A stretch of DNA of 17,607 nt. It comes from an uncultured Oscillibacter sp. (GTDB lineage Bacteria > Bacillota > Clostridia > Oscillospirales > Oscillospiraceae). The notes beneath the pieces are model-generated. The model was not told the origin of the DNA. It did not search any database and saw nothing but the letters and a program-made list of their open reading frames with translations. The position numbers and the translations under genes were made by a program. Position 1 is the stretch's first letter; each line of letters starts with the position of its first letter. Location: assembly GCA_904393855.1 (NCBI GenBank), contig CAJFNE010000023.1, positions 1 to 17,607 of the forward strand, in the 5' to 3' direction. Below, one piece after another: positions 1-6,225 of the stretch.

Positions 1-70
1 TCCCCGCGCCTCCGTGCCCGGGTTCAAGCATGCGTGGGGTAGTTTCTGGTTAGAGGAGGATCGCACATGA
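1..70 (+). CDS. C-terminal tail of an upstream gene, probably a LytTR-type response regulator (partial)
   Basis: The frame beginning at base 2 is open from the window edge and stops at TGA 68-70, giving about 22 residues with the end FKHAWGSFWLEEDRT. Its stop overlaps the start of the sensor kinase in an ATGA junction, the usual arrangement for translationally coupled response regulator/sensor kinase pairs. LytTR regulators often precede GHKL kinases and end in a similar aromatic/charged helix, but that identity is inferred from context. Too little is visible for a domain call. Confidence 0.45.
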   Translation, partial: PRASVPGFKHAWGSFWLEEDRT

Positions 71-1332
71 CGGCGTTGATCCTAAGTGACCTGCTGTATA
101 TGACGGCGATCGGCATGACCATGGCGTTCCTGTTTCTGAAGAGCCGCCTGCCCCGTCGGAAAACCATCCTCATCTTCTTTGGAACGGTGCTCCTGCTGAT
201 GGCGGTGGAAATAGCTTTGACGTTTGCATTCAGTGTTTATCTGGTCCTGCGCCTATATGGTCTGATCGTCCACATTCCGACCCTTCTTGTGACCGCTCTG
301 CTCAGCCGATACCGCGGCTGGCGGCTGCTGTTCCAGTTTTTATCTTCGTTTCTTTTCTGCGCGATGATCCAGCAGGCCGGCGGGCTCGCCTATTACTGCG
401 CCGGTCAGCAGGTGTGGGCCCCGTGGCTTACCTTTCTGATCCTCACCCCGCCGGTGCTGTGGCTGCTCCACAGCCGCATCTGTCCGGCCGTATTTCAGGT
501 GCTGGATGAGCTGCAGCGGGGCTGGTCGATGATCTGCCTGTCCCTGGCCGCCTACTGGCTGATCGTTTCTTATCTGTTTCCGGGATATGTAGGACTGGAC
601 ACGGTTAGCACCTTTGTAAAGCCCATGTTCTCCCTGCTGATGGTGGGCTTCTACTGTGTCCTGATCCTGCTCTTTTCCAGTGTGAAGCGGGAGGCGGAGG
701 CCCGCTACCAGATCCAGCTCACGGCGCTCTCCCTCTCCGCCCTCCAGAGCCGGATCGACACCATCCAGACGATGGAGGAGGCCGTTCGGATCGAGCGGCA
801 CGACCTGCGCCACCGTTTCCGCGCCATCGCGGAGCTGGTGGCCCAGGGGAAAAACCAGGAGGCGCTGGACTTTCTCGGCGCCGCCCAGGCCCAGCTGGAG
901 GAGCGAAAACCCGTCCACTGGTGCCGCCCTCCCGTGCTGGACGCGGTGTTCTCCTCCTACTTCAGCCAGGCCCAGCGGAAAGACATCCGGGTGGACGCCC
1001 ATATCGCTCTGGCGGACCAGCTGCCCGTGGAGGAGGCGGAGCTGGCCATTGTCTTCTCCAACGCCCTGGAGAACGCCATCCACGCCTGCATGCGCCTGCC
1101 GGAGGAGCAGCGGGAAATCCGCTGCAAGGTGATCTCCTACCCCAATCTGATGTTTGAGTTTTCCAACCCCTATACCGGGACCGTCCGGTTCGATGAGAGG
1201 GGACTGCCGGTCTCCTCCCGGCAGGGCCACGGGATCGGCAGCCACTCCATTGCCGCGTTCTGCGAGAAGCACGGCGCCGCATACCAATACACCGCCGAGA
1301 ACGGCCAGTTTACCCTACGGGTCATTCTGTAA
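67..1332 (+). CDS. GHKL-domain sensor histidine kinase (AgrC-like)
   Basis: Membrane sensor kinase that probably phosphorylates a LytTR response regulator encoded just upstream. Residues 1-205 hold about six or seven hydrophobic segments, the usual AgrC-type input domain. The cytoplasmic part has an H-box RHDLRHR (phospho-acceptor candidate His245), an N-box SNALENAI (Asn332, Asn336) and a G-box GHGIGSHSI at 387-395, which is the GHKL ATP-binding lid. The 421-residue length is typical. The ATG is preceded by AGAGGAGG (about 52-59) and overlaps the upstream stop by 4 nt, fixing the start. A strong hairpin terminator follows at 1392. The signal sensed cannot be inferred; no peptide precursor gene is visible nearby. 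Confidence 0.9.
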   Translation: MTALILSDLLYMTAIGMTMAFLFLKSRLPRRKTILIFFGTVLLLMAVEIALTFAFSVYLVLRLYGLIVHIPTLLVTALLSRYRGWRLLFQFLSSFLFCAMIQQAGGLAYYCAGQQVWAPWLTFLILTPPVLWLLHSRICPAVFQVLDELQRGWSMICLSLAAYWLIVSYLFPGYVGLDTVSTFVKPMFSLLMVGFYCVLILLFSSVKREAEARYQIQLTALSLSALQSRIDTIQTMEEAVRIERHDLRHRFRAIAELVAQGKNQEALDFLGAAQAQLEERKPVHWCRPPVLDAVFSSYFSQAQRKDIRVDAHIALADQLPVEEAELAIVFSNALENAIHACMRLPEEQREIRCKVISYPNLMFEFSNPYTGTVRFDERGLPVSSRQGHGIGSHSIAAFCEKHGAAYQYTAENGQFTLRVIL

Positions 1333-1391
1333 GCGCCGGGGAGACCCGCGCCCGCGCTGCCCCGGCAGGCAGACGATAATCCCCAAAATGA

Positions 1392-1432
1392 CAGGCAGCC
1401 CCATTCCCTTTTGTCGGGAATGGGGCTGCCTG
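1392..1432 (+). terminator. Intrinsic terminator after the sensor kinase
   Basis: A perfect 17-bp inverted repeat (arms 1392-1408 and 1416-1432) encloses a 7-nt loop and is followed by TTTGGATTTT. It lies 60 nt after the kinase stop and separates it from the permease. Confidence 0.85.
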
Positions 1433-1722
1433 TTTGGATTTTCTGTCTGTTTAATGCGTCCGTATGCCGCCGCTTCCTGAGAGCGGCAAATTCTGCGCAA
1501 ATGCTGTCGGTTTTTGCGTTTGCAGCGAAAACAAGGTCTCTTGGTACTAGAATTTCATCAGGACGTTTCATTTGCCGGGCCGGTTGGAATCCTAATGAGA
1601 GATGGGGGATGCAGGCATGCAGGACGCCCGTTGCCGTCCCCACGACGGGAACCGCGGCAACCCGGCCGGAGCCGCCCGCCGCGGACCCGGCGGCACGGCT
1701 GCCGGGGGAGAAAGCAAGATTG

Positions 1723-1729
1723 GGAAGGA
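1723..1729 (+). promoter_or_regulatory. Ribosome-binding site deciding the permease start
   Basis: GGAAGGA lies 10 nt before ATG 1740. The in-frame ATG at 1602 would add 46 Arg/Gly/Pro-rich residues unlike the N-terminus of this family, so the internal start is preferred. Confidence 0.7.
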
Positions 1730-1739
1730 TCTGAAAATC

Positions 1740-3140
1740 ATGATAGAAAAGCGGTTTCATGTAGCGGAAAAGGGGTCCGATATCCGGACCGAGCTGCTGG
1801 CGGGCCTGACCACCTTCATGACCATGGCGTATATTTTGATGGTAAACCCGGGGATGTTCGCGGAGCTGCCCGGCGTGTCCTATGACGCCGTCTATATCGC
1901 CACGGCTTTTTCCGCGGCCGTCGGAACCTTTCTCACCGGCCTCCTGGCCAACCTGCCCCTGGCCCAGGCGTCCGCCATGGGCTCCAACGCCTTTTTCGTC
2001 TACACCGTGTGTCTCGGCTTTGGGCTGAGCTACGCAAACGCCCTGCTACTGGTCCTCCTGGACGGAATCGCCTTTATCATCCTAACCGTGACCGGCCTGC
2101 GGAAAAAAATTTTCGAGGCCATTCCCGCATCCGTGCGGCTGGCCATCCCCGCCGGAGTGGGCCTGTTCATCGCTTTCATTGGACTTCAGAACGCCGGCAT
2201 CGTGGTGGCGGACCCTGAGACGTTCGTCAACCTGACGTCGTTCAACCTGCTGTTCGGCTCCGCCTCCTGGTCGGATGTCATGCCGATCCTGGTGACCCTG
2301 GCCGTTCTCATCGCGATTGCCGTGATGACCTGCCGAGGCGTCCGGGGCGCGGTGCTGTGGGGCATCCTGGGAGGCACCCTCCTGTATTACCTGCTGGGCT
2401 TCACGGTCCCGGGGTTCTATACCGGCTTTGGCTCCGGGTTGAATCTGAATCCCTTCGCGGCGTTCCGCGAGTTTGGAACCGCGGCGTTTGGACGGGTCTT
2501 TACGGAGGGCTTTGACTTCTCCCACTATCTGGCCGACCACAATCCCGCGGAGCTGGCGCTTCTGATCTGCACCACCTCCCTGGCCTTCTGCCTGGTGGAT
2601 ATGTTCGACAGCATCGGCACCCTGTACGGCGCCTGCGCCCGGGGCAGCCTGCTGACCCGGGAGGGCGAGGTCCCCCATATGAATCAGGCCATGCTGGCCG
2701 ACGCCGTGGCCACCGCTTTCGGCGCGGTGTGCGGGACCTCCACGGTCAGCTCCTATGTGGAGTCGTCGGCGGGCATCGCCGAGGGCGGCAAGACCGGGCT
2801 GGCCGCCATGGCCACCGGCGGGCTGTTCCTCCTGGCCATGTTTTTCAGCCCCGTGGCCTCCCTGGTGCCCAGCTGCGCCACGTCGGCGGCCCTGATCTAC
2901 GTGGGTATTCTCATGATGGACTGCACGAAAAAGATCGACTGGCAGAACACGGAGGAGGCGGTCCCGGCATTTCTGACCCTGGCGATCATGCCGATGACCT
3001 ACAACATCTCCTACGGGATCGCCTTCGGCGTGATCTCCCATGTGCTGATCCAGGTGTTCTCCGGGAAAAGGAAATCGCTCAACGGGGGGAACTGGATCAT
3101 CGCGGGGCTGTTCACGGCGATGTTCCTGGTCACCCACTGA
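1740..3140 (+). CDS. NCS2-family purine permease, AzgA/PbuG (guanine/hypoxanthine) type
   Basis: Polytopic membrane transporter (466 residues from this start) that imports nucleobases, most likely hypoxanthine/guanine/adenine with protons. Family-typical segments are visible: an N-terminal ELLAGLTTFMTMAYIL (18-33), GLRKKIFEAIP and the following LAIPAGVGLFIAFIGLQNAGI (119-153), DMFDSIGTL (287-295) and GTSTVSSYVESSAG (332-345). Most of the chain is hydrophobic, consistent with the 12-14 helices of NCS2. One difference is AMGSNAFF at 79-86, where relatives known to me usually have GMGLNAYF in the substrate-site loop; this could alter specificity. The gene appears monocistronic between terminators. 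Exact substrate is not determinable here. Confidence 0.92.
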   Translation: MIEKRFHVAEKGSDIRTELLAGLTTFMTMAYILMVNPGMFAELPGVSYDAVYIATAFSAAVGTFLTGLLANLPLAQASAMGSNAFFVYTVCLGFGLSYANALLLVLLDGIAFIILTVTGLRKKIFEAIPASVRLAIPAGVGLFIAFIGLQNAGIVVADPETFVNLTSFNLLFGSASWSDVMPILVTLAVLIAIAVMTCRGVRGAVLWGILGGTLLYYLLGFTVPGFYTGFGSGLNLNPFAAFREFGTAAFGRVFTEGFDFSHYLADHNPAELALLICTTSLAFCLVDMFDSIGTLYGACARGSLLTREGEVPHMNQAMLADAVATAFGAVCGTSTVSSYVESSAGIAEGGKTGLAAMATGGLFLLAMFFSPVASLVPSCATSAALIYVGILMMDCTKKIDWQNTEEAVPAFLTLAIMPMTYNISYGIAFGVISHVLIQVFSGKRKSLNGGNWIIAGLFTAMFLVTH

Positions 3141-3157
3141 CAGGCGCGCGGCGCCTG
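3141..3157 (+). terminator. Compact GC hairpin directly after the permease stop
   Basis: CAGGCGC (3141-3147) pairs with GCGCCTG (3151-3157) around a 3-nt loop, starting on the base after the TGA. It lacks a T-run, so it may only protect the mRNA 3' end or assist the hairpin at 3237. Confidence 0.35.
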
Positions 3158-3212
3158 GAATGCGAGGGCCCGTCCCGCCTCGCCCGCCCCCGGCGGCAGC
3201 GCTTGGGGCACT

Positions 3213-3308
3213 CAACAGATTGGGTTTTGATGAAAAGAGAGCCTGCGGCCATCCCTTTCAGGATGGCCGCGGGCTCTCCTGGTCTCTGCCCGTTTCTCCA
3301 ATCTGTTG
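3213..3308. repeat. 11-bp inverted repeat bracketing the terminator
   Basis: CAACAGATTGG at 3213-3223 recurs in inverted form at 3298-3308, enclosing the terminator hairpin and giving a nested two-stem structure 96 nt long. No obvious target-site duplication flanks it. Confidence 0.6.
3237..3278 (-). terminator. Strong terminator hairpin, end of operon B (possibly bidirectional)
   Basis: Arms 3237-3254 and 3261-3278 pair over 18 bp with one G-U and a 6-nt loop. On the minus strand the stem is followed by TTTTCATC, so it best serves the minus-strand operon that ends with the aldo/keto reductase remnant. The permease converges on it from the other side, where no clean T-run follows. Confidence 0.75.
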
Positions 3309-3367
3309 TGGGTGCGGTGTCAGGCCGCATATCCGCGCGGCGGCCGCCGATCGAAGTGTGATCCCAC

Positions 3368-3744
3368 TCAGGCGGCGTTCTGGTCCAGCCCCAGGTTCCG
3401 CAGGCTGGTGTTCACCAGGGTCTCAATGTGCTGCTGGCCGGAGGCGCCGCCTGCGATCTCCTCCTGGGTGCGGGGGAGGAACTTGGTGGCCACCACCACG
3501 TCCTCCCGTTTGGCAAAGTCCCGGAGGGCCCGGCCCAGGTACTGCTCGCTGGTGCCGGATTGGTAGCCGATGGCGGTGTCGAAGAAGTTCACCCCCAGCT
3601 CCAGGCCCCGCCGGATGATCTCCCGGGGTGCTCCTCGTCCAACGTCCAGCTGTGCTGGCCGTTGTGGGGGTCGCCGAAGCCCATGCAGCCCATGCAGATG
3701 CGGGAGACCGTCAGATCGGCGTTCCCCAGCTTCGTGTACTCCAT
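3368..3744 (-). pseudogene. Aldo/keto reductase remnant: frameshifted and C-terminally truncated
   Basis: From ATG 3744 (AAGGGGG upstream, 13 nt after the cupin stop) the first frame reads MEYTKLGNADLTVSRICMG and continues to about 3622, then stops early in the wrong frame. The other frame resumes as GLELGVNFFDTAIGYQSG, giving the aldo/keto reductase start with the catalytic Asp and Tyr, and a later Lys in VVVATKF. One missing C in a CCCGGG run near 3622-3630 would explain the break. After NTSLRNLGLD the sequence turns into QNAA and stops, although family members run to about 320 residues, so the catalytic His region and two-thirds of the barrel are gone. Even with the shift repaired the protein could not be functional. 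It was probably the last gene of operon B, an NADPH-dependent carbonyl reductase. Confidence 0.8.
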
Positions 3745-3757
3745 GGAACTTGCCCCC

Positions 3758-4195
3758 TTACTCCAGGCCGTTGTAGGCCGCGTCGTCCACCGGCTCGCAC
3801 CACTCGTTGGAGGTCTCCTCGCCGGGCACCTCCACGGCGATGTGGCTGAACCAGCTGTCGCGCTTGGCCCCGTGCCAGTGCTTGACCTCCGCTGGAATGG
3901 TGATGACGGTGCCGGGGGTCAGGCTCACAGCGGGCTTGCCCTCCTCCTGGTACCAGCCCTCGCCGGCGGTGCAGATCAAGAGCTGGCCGCCGCCGGACTT
4001 GGCGTGGTGGATGTGCCAGTTGTTCCGGCACCCCGGCTCGAAAGTGACGTTGGCCAGGAATACCGGGCACTTGCCCGCCTCGGTCAGGGGGTTCAGGTAG
4101 GAATTGCCGATGAAGTACTGGGCAAAGGCGGTGTTGGCCTGGCCCAGGCCGAACACATTGGCCTGGTCAAAAGCTGTTTTGTCTTGGATGCGCAT
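3758..4195 (-). CDS. Small single-domain cupin protein
   Basis: A 145-residue one-domain cupin. Motif 1 is seen as GCRNNWHIHHAKSGGGQ, giving the HxH metal ligands with Gln where many cupins have Glu, and motif 2 as PGTVITIPAEVKHWHGA, with the further His. Such proteins often accompany flavodoxins, aldo/keto reductases and carboxymuconolactone-decarboxylase-like genes in Firmicutes; their reaction is mostly unknown. The start at 4195 is chosen because AAAGGAAG lies 6 nt upstream (4202-4209), whereas an in-frame ATG at 4312 adds 39 residues unlike cupins. It lies 157 nt after the flavin reductase and 13 nt before the aldo/keto reductase remnant. Confidence 0.85.
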   Translation of the reverse strand: MRIQDKTAFDQANVFGLGQANTAFAQYFIGNSYLNPLTEAGKCPVFLANVTFEPGCRNNWHIHHAKSGGGQLLICTAGEGWYQEEGKPAVSLTPGTVITIPAEVKHWHGAKRDSWFSHIAVEVPGEETSNEWCEPVDDAAYNGLE

Positions 4196-4352
4196 GAAAA
4201 TCTTCCTTTCTATGTTTGTATGATTGATTTCCACAAGGGTGCTGGGAGCCCCGCGCCAGTTTGGCATGTCCAAAGCCGGAATCGATCCGAAATCGCTCCG
4301 CTGCCCTGTCATCTGCCTGCTTCATGGACTCCCCCCTTGGACTGGGCAAACG
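4196..4352 (-). other. Unusually long intra-operon gap with a small doubtful ORF
   Basis: Other gaps in operon B are 13-48 nt, but this one is 157 nt. A frame beginning MKQADDRAAERF with GGGGGGAG upstream runs into the cupin start (minus strand, about 4325 to 4167). Its first residues faintly recall the start of carboxymuconolactone-decarboxylase-like proteins, often cupin neighbours, but nothing after that matches. It may be a scar of a deleted gene or chance. Confidence 0.25.
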
Positions 4353-4910
4353 TTATGCCTGCTCCGTTTTGCCGTAGGACATGCATTTACCCAGAACCTC
4401 CCCGGTTCCCAGGTACTCGTAGGTGGGCATCTCAAAGAGCACCGGCTTGAGGGCCCGGTAGTCGAGCTTACCGTCGGCGGTGAGGACGCGCTCCTCGGCG
4501 TAGGTGGCGGCGATGGTGCAGATGAAGCTCTCAAAGTTCGGTGTCTGGTAGATGTCCTCCACTTGGCAGGCCATGGTCACCGGGGCGTCGTCGACCATGG
4601 GGGCGCCGGTGGTCTCGTCGGAGTGCCAGACGAACAACCCGCTCTTATCCTCTTGATTTCCGCTGACGCAGCCGGAGCGGTCCGCCCTGGGGAGCAGGGC
4701 CTCGTCCACGATGTTGATGGAGAGGGCTTTGCTCTCCCGGATACCCTGGTTGGAGTAGTGGGCGGCCACCATGCTGACCATCACGTGGTCGTGGCCGATG
4801 ATGCCCAGGTGGCCCACCAGGGTCCAGTTGGGCTTGCCGTTCACCATGGCGCCCACCACGACCAGCGGCGTGGGGTACAGGGCAATTCCGTTTCCAATGT
4901 GCTTTTTCAT
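4353..4910 (-). CDS. Flavin reductase family protein (FMN-binding split barrel)
   Basis: A 185-residue protein of the flavin reductase-like FMN-binding split-barrel family, which bind FMN and pass electrons from NAD(P)H to flavin or to partner proteins. The N-terminus (IALYPTPLVVVGAMVNGKPN), the HVMVSMVAAHYSNQGIRES segment for FMN binding and the late EMPTYEYLGTGEVLGKCMSYGK strand are typical, as is the length. GGAG precedes the ATG by about 10 nt. It sits between DUF4405 and the cupin in operon B, so it is a candidate source of reduced flavin for the flavodoxin-like proteins encoded beside it; that link is inference. Confidence 0.88.
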   Translation of the reverse strand: MKKHIGNGIALYPTPLVVVGAMVNGKPNWTLVGHLGIIGHDHVMVSMVAAHYSNQGIRESKALSINIVDEALLPRADRSGCVSGNQEDKSGLFVWHSDETTGAPMVDDAPVTMACQVEDIYQTPNFESFICTIAATYAEERVLTADGKLDYRALKPVLFEMPTYEYLGTGEVLGKCMSYGKTEQA

Positions 4911-4942
4911 AGCAGGTTTCTCCTAACTCTAATAGACCGTCT

Positions 4943-5623
4943 TTACTTGGTTCCCCCCGCCCGCTTCCGCAGAAACCGCGCGGCATAATAGGCCAGGAAG
5001 ATGCACGTCCCCATCATGGCCAGGTAGTCCAGGTAGAAAAGCGGAAGTGGTTCGCTGAAGTCGAAAAACACGAAGTGGGTCCGCACCAGCATGTAGGTGA
5101 GAAAGTCCCGCCGCAGGAAGGCGATCAGTCCGTAGACCGCCACGCACCCGCCCAGAATGGGAAGCAGCGCCCGCCGGGTCCGAGAGGGCCGCAGTTTCAG
5201 GGCCTTCCGCCCCAGCCCCAGGAACATTCCCCAGTGGAGGCCCAGGTGCAGGGCCATCCCCACGAAGCCCCAGTAGGCAGACGCCATGTGTACCAGCCGG
5301 GCAATCCCCATCCCGCCCCGGATGCGGAGAAAGCCGAACACGTGGTTGGAGAGGACGATCCCGCTGGCCATCGATCCCAGCATGGCCAGGAGCACCAGCA
5401 GGTCGATCGCCAGCTGGAAGACCCGGGCAGGCGGATATCTTCCCTGGCAGATGGTGCGGAACCCATTTGCGTTGAGGATATGGTGGAGGATGAACAGGAC
5501 CAGCATCCCCGCCCCCGCCCACTCGTGGGCCTCGTCCTCCCAGAACTGGTAGCCCATCAGGAACAGCGGGGCCAGGGTCATGAGGATGTCCACCGCAATC
5601 TTTACGGCTGCCTTTGGCTTCAC
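4943..5623 (-). CDS. DUF4405-type membrane protein, cytochrome-b-like
   Basis: A 226-residue polytopic membrane protein with about five or six hydrophobic helices. It fits the DUF4405 family, resembling small b-type cytochrome subunits. Histidines fall in or next to the helices: HEW (33), HHILN (47-48), NHVFG (94), HMASAYW (112) and HLGLHW (126, 130), suitable for bis-His haem ligation, although haem has not been shown. It starts at GTG 5623, 18 nt after the preceding flavoprotein stop, with GGAAAGG about 10 nt upstream. Next to a flavin reductase and a lipid-anchored flavodoxin, it is the best candidate in this window for carrying electrons across the membrane; this is inference. Confidence 0.8.
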   Translation of the reverse strand: MKPKAAVKIAVDILMTLAPLFLMGYQFWEDEAHEWAGAGMLVLFILHHILNANGFRTICQGRYPPARVFQLAIDLLVLLAMLGSMASGIVLSNHVFGFLRIRGGMGIARLVHMASAYWGFVGMALHLGLHWGMFLGLGRKALKLRPSRTRRALLPILGGCVAVYGLIAFLRRDFLTYMLVRTHFVFFDFSEPLPLFYLDYLAMMGTCIFLAYYAARFLRKRAGGTK

Positions 5624-5641
5624 GCCCTCACCGCCTTTCCC

Positions 5642-6178
5642 TCATTTCAGCCGGTTTCCCAGCTCATAGGCCCGCTGGGGATAGGGGGAGTGTTTCGTCA
5701 TGGCCGGCGTACCGCAGCCTTTCCCCAGCACCATGCCCATGTCGGTGAGGTTCAGGTAGTGTACCAGAGTCCTATAGTGGCTCTCCAGCGCCTCAAAGGT
5801 CCAGCCGTCGCTGTTCCAGGCGGCGGCAATCAGGGCGGACTTCATGTGCCTGCTCTGGAGGGAGCTGTTGAAGGCGCAAAAGCGGTCAATCAGGGTTTTC
5901 AGCTGGGCGGACATCCCATAGTAGTACAGGGGCGTCACAAACACCAGCATGTCCGCGCCCAGAATTTTGGGACGGATGGACTCCATCTCGTCCTTCTGCG
6001 CGCAGGGTCCCTCGTAGCCGCAGTGGACGCAGCCGGTGCAGGGGTGGATGTCCGCATGGGCGGCGTCGATGATCTCCACCGTGTGGCCCGCCTCCTCCGC
6101 CCCTTGCTGAAAGCGGGCGGCCAGCAGATTGGAGGAGCCGTGCTTGTTGGGGCTCCCCTCCAGCATGACGATTTTCAT
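5642..6178 (-). CDS. Iron-sulfur flavoprotein-like NAD(P)H-dependent oxidoreductase (flavodoxin fold)
   Basis: A 178-residue cytoplasmic flavodoxin-fold protein without signal peptide. SPNKHGSSN (9-17) is the FMN-phosphate loop and TPLYYYGMSAQLKTLIDRF (82-100) the flavin-side loop. Between them are Cys47, Cys50, Cys53 and Cys59, the compact CX2CX2CX5C arrangement that in archaeal Isf proteins binds a 4Fe-4S cluster. Such proteins reduce quinones, oxygen species or other acceptors. AAGGAGAG precedes the ATG; the gene lies 47 nt after the flavodoxin-cyclophilin lipoprotein. It is one of three related proteins in the window (also 13695-14327 and 15844-16377). Confidence 0.87.
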   Translation of the reverse strand: MKIVMLEGSPNKHGSSNLLAARFQQGAEEAGHTVEIIDAAHADIHPCTGCVHCGYEGPCAQKDEMESIRPKILGADMLVFVTPLYYYGMSAQLKTLIDRFCAFNSSLQSRHMKSALIAAAWNSDGWTFEALESHYRTLVHYLNLTDMGMVLGKGCGTPAMTKHSPYPQRAYELGNRLK

Positions 6179-6225
6179 GATGGGTCTCTCCTTTGCAGTT
6201 ATTTTTCCTATGGACAGGAGCCGCT

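Larger units (their letters stand above)
1333..1739. other. Intergenic region and long permease leader
   Basis: This 407-nt stretch holds the kinase terminator and then about 300 nt before the permease start. A GC-rich inverted repeat pairs GTTGCCG (1630-1636) with CGGCAAC (1655-1661), with a possible inner TCCC/GGGA pairing. I looked for purine-riboswitch core elements because the downstream gene is a purine permease and did not recognise any. No convincing sigma-A promoter was found. Open frames here are Arg/Gly/Pro-rich and look non-coding. Confidence 0.5.

Noticed and set aside
1602..1739. N-terminal extension of the permease from ATG 1602
   Set aside because: The 46 added residues are Arg/Gly/Pro-rich and unlike the family; a good ribosome site precedes ATG 1740.
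1433..1739. Purine or xanthine riboswitch
   Set aside because: Expected because of the downstream purine permease, but no conserved aptamer core was recognised.
1411..1885. Small plus-strand open frames in the permease leader (1411-1734, 1514-1885)
   Set aside because: One starts inside the terminator hairpin and the other overlaps the permease in another frame; both are compositionally non-coding.
2082..3215. A 377-codon minus-strand open frame
   Set aside because: Antisense of the permease; low-complexity Gly/His/Gln-rich translation and no ribosome site.
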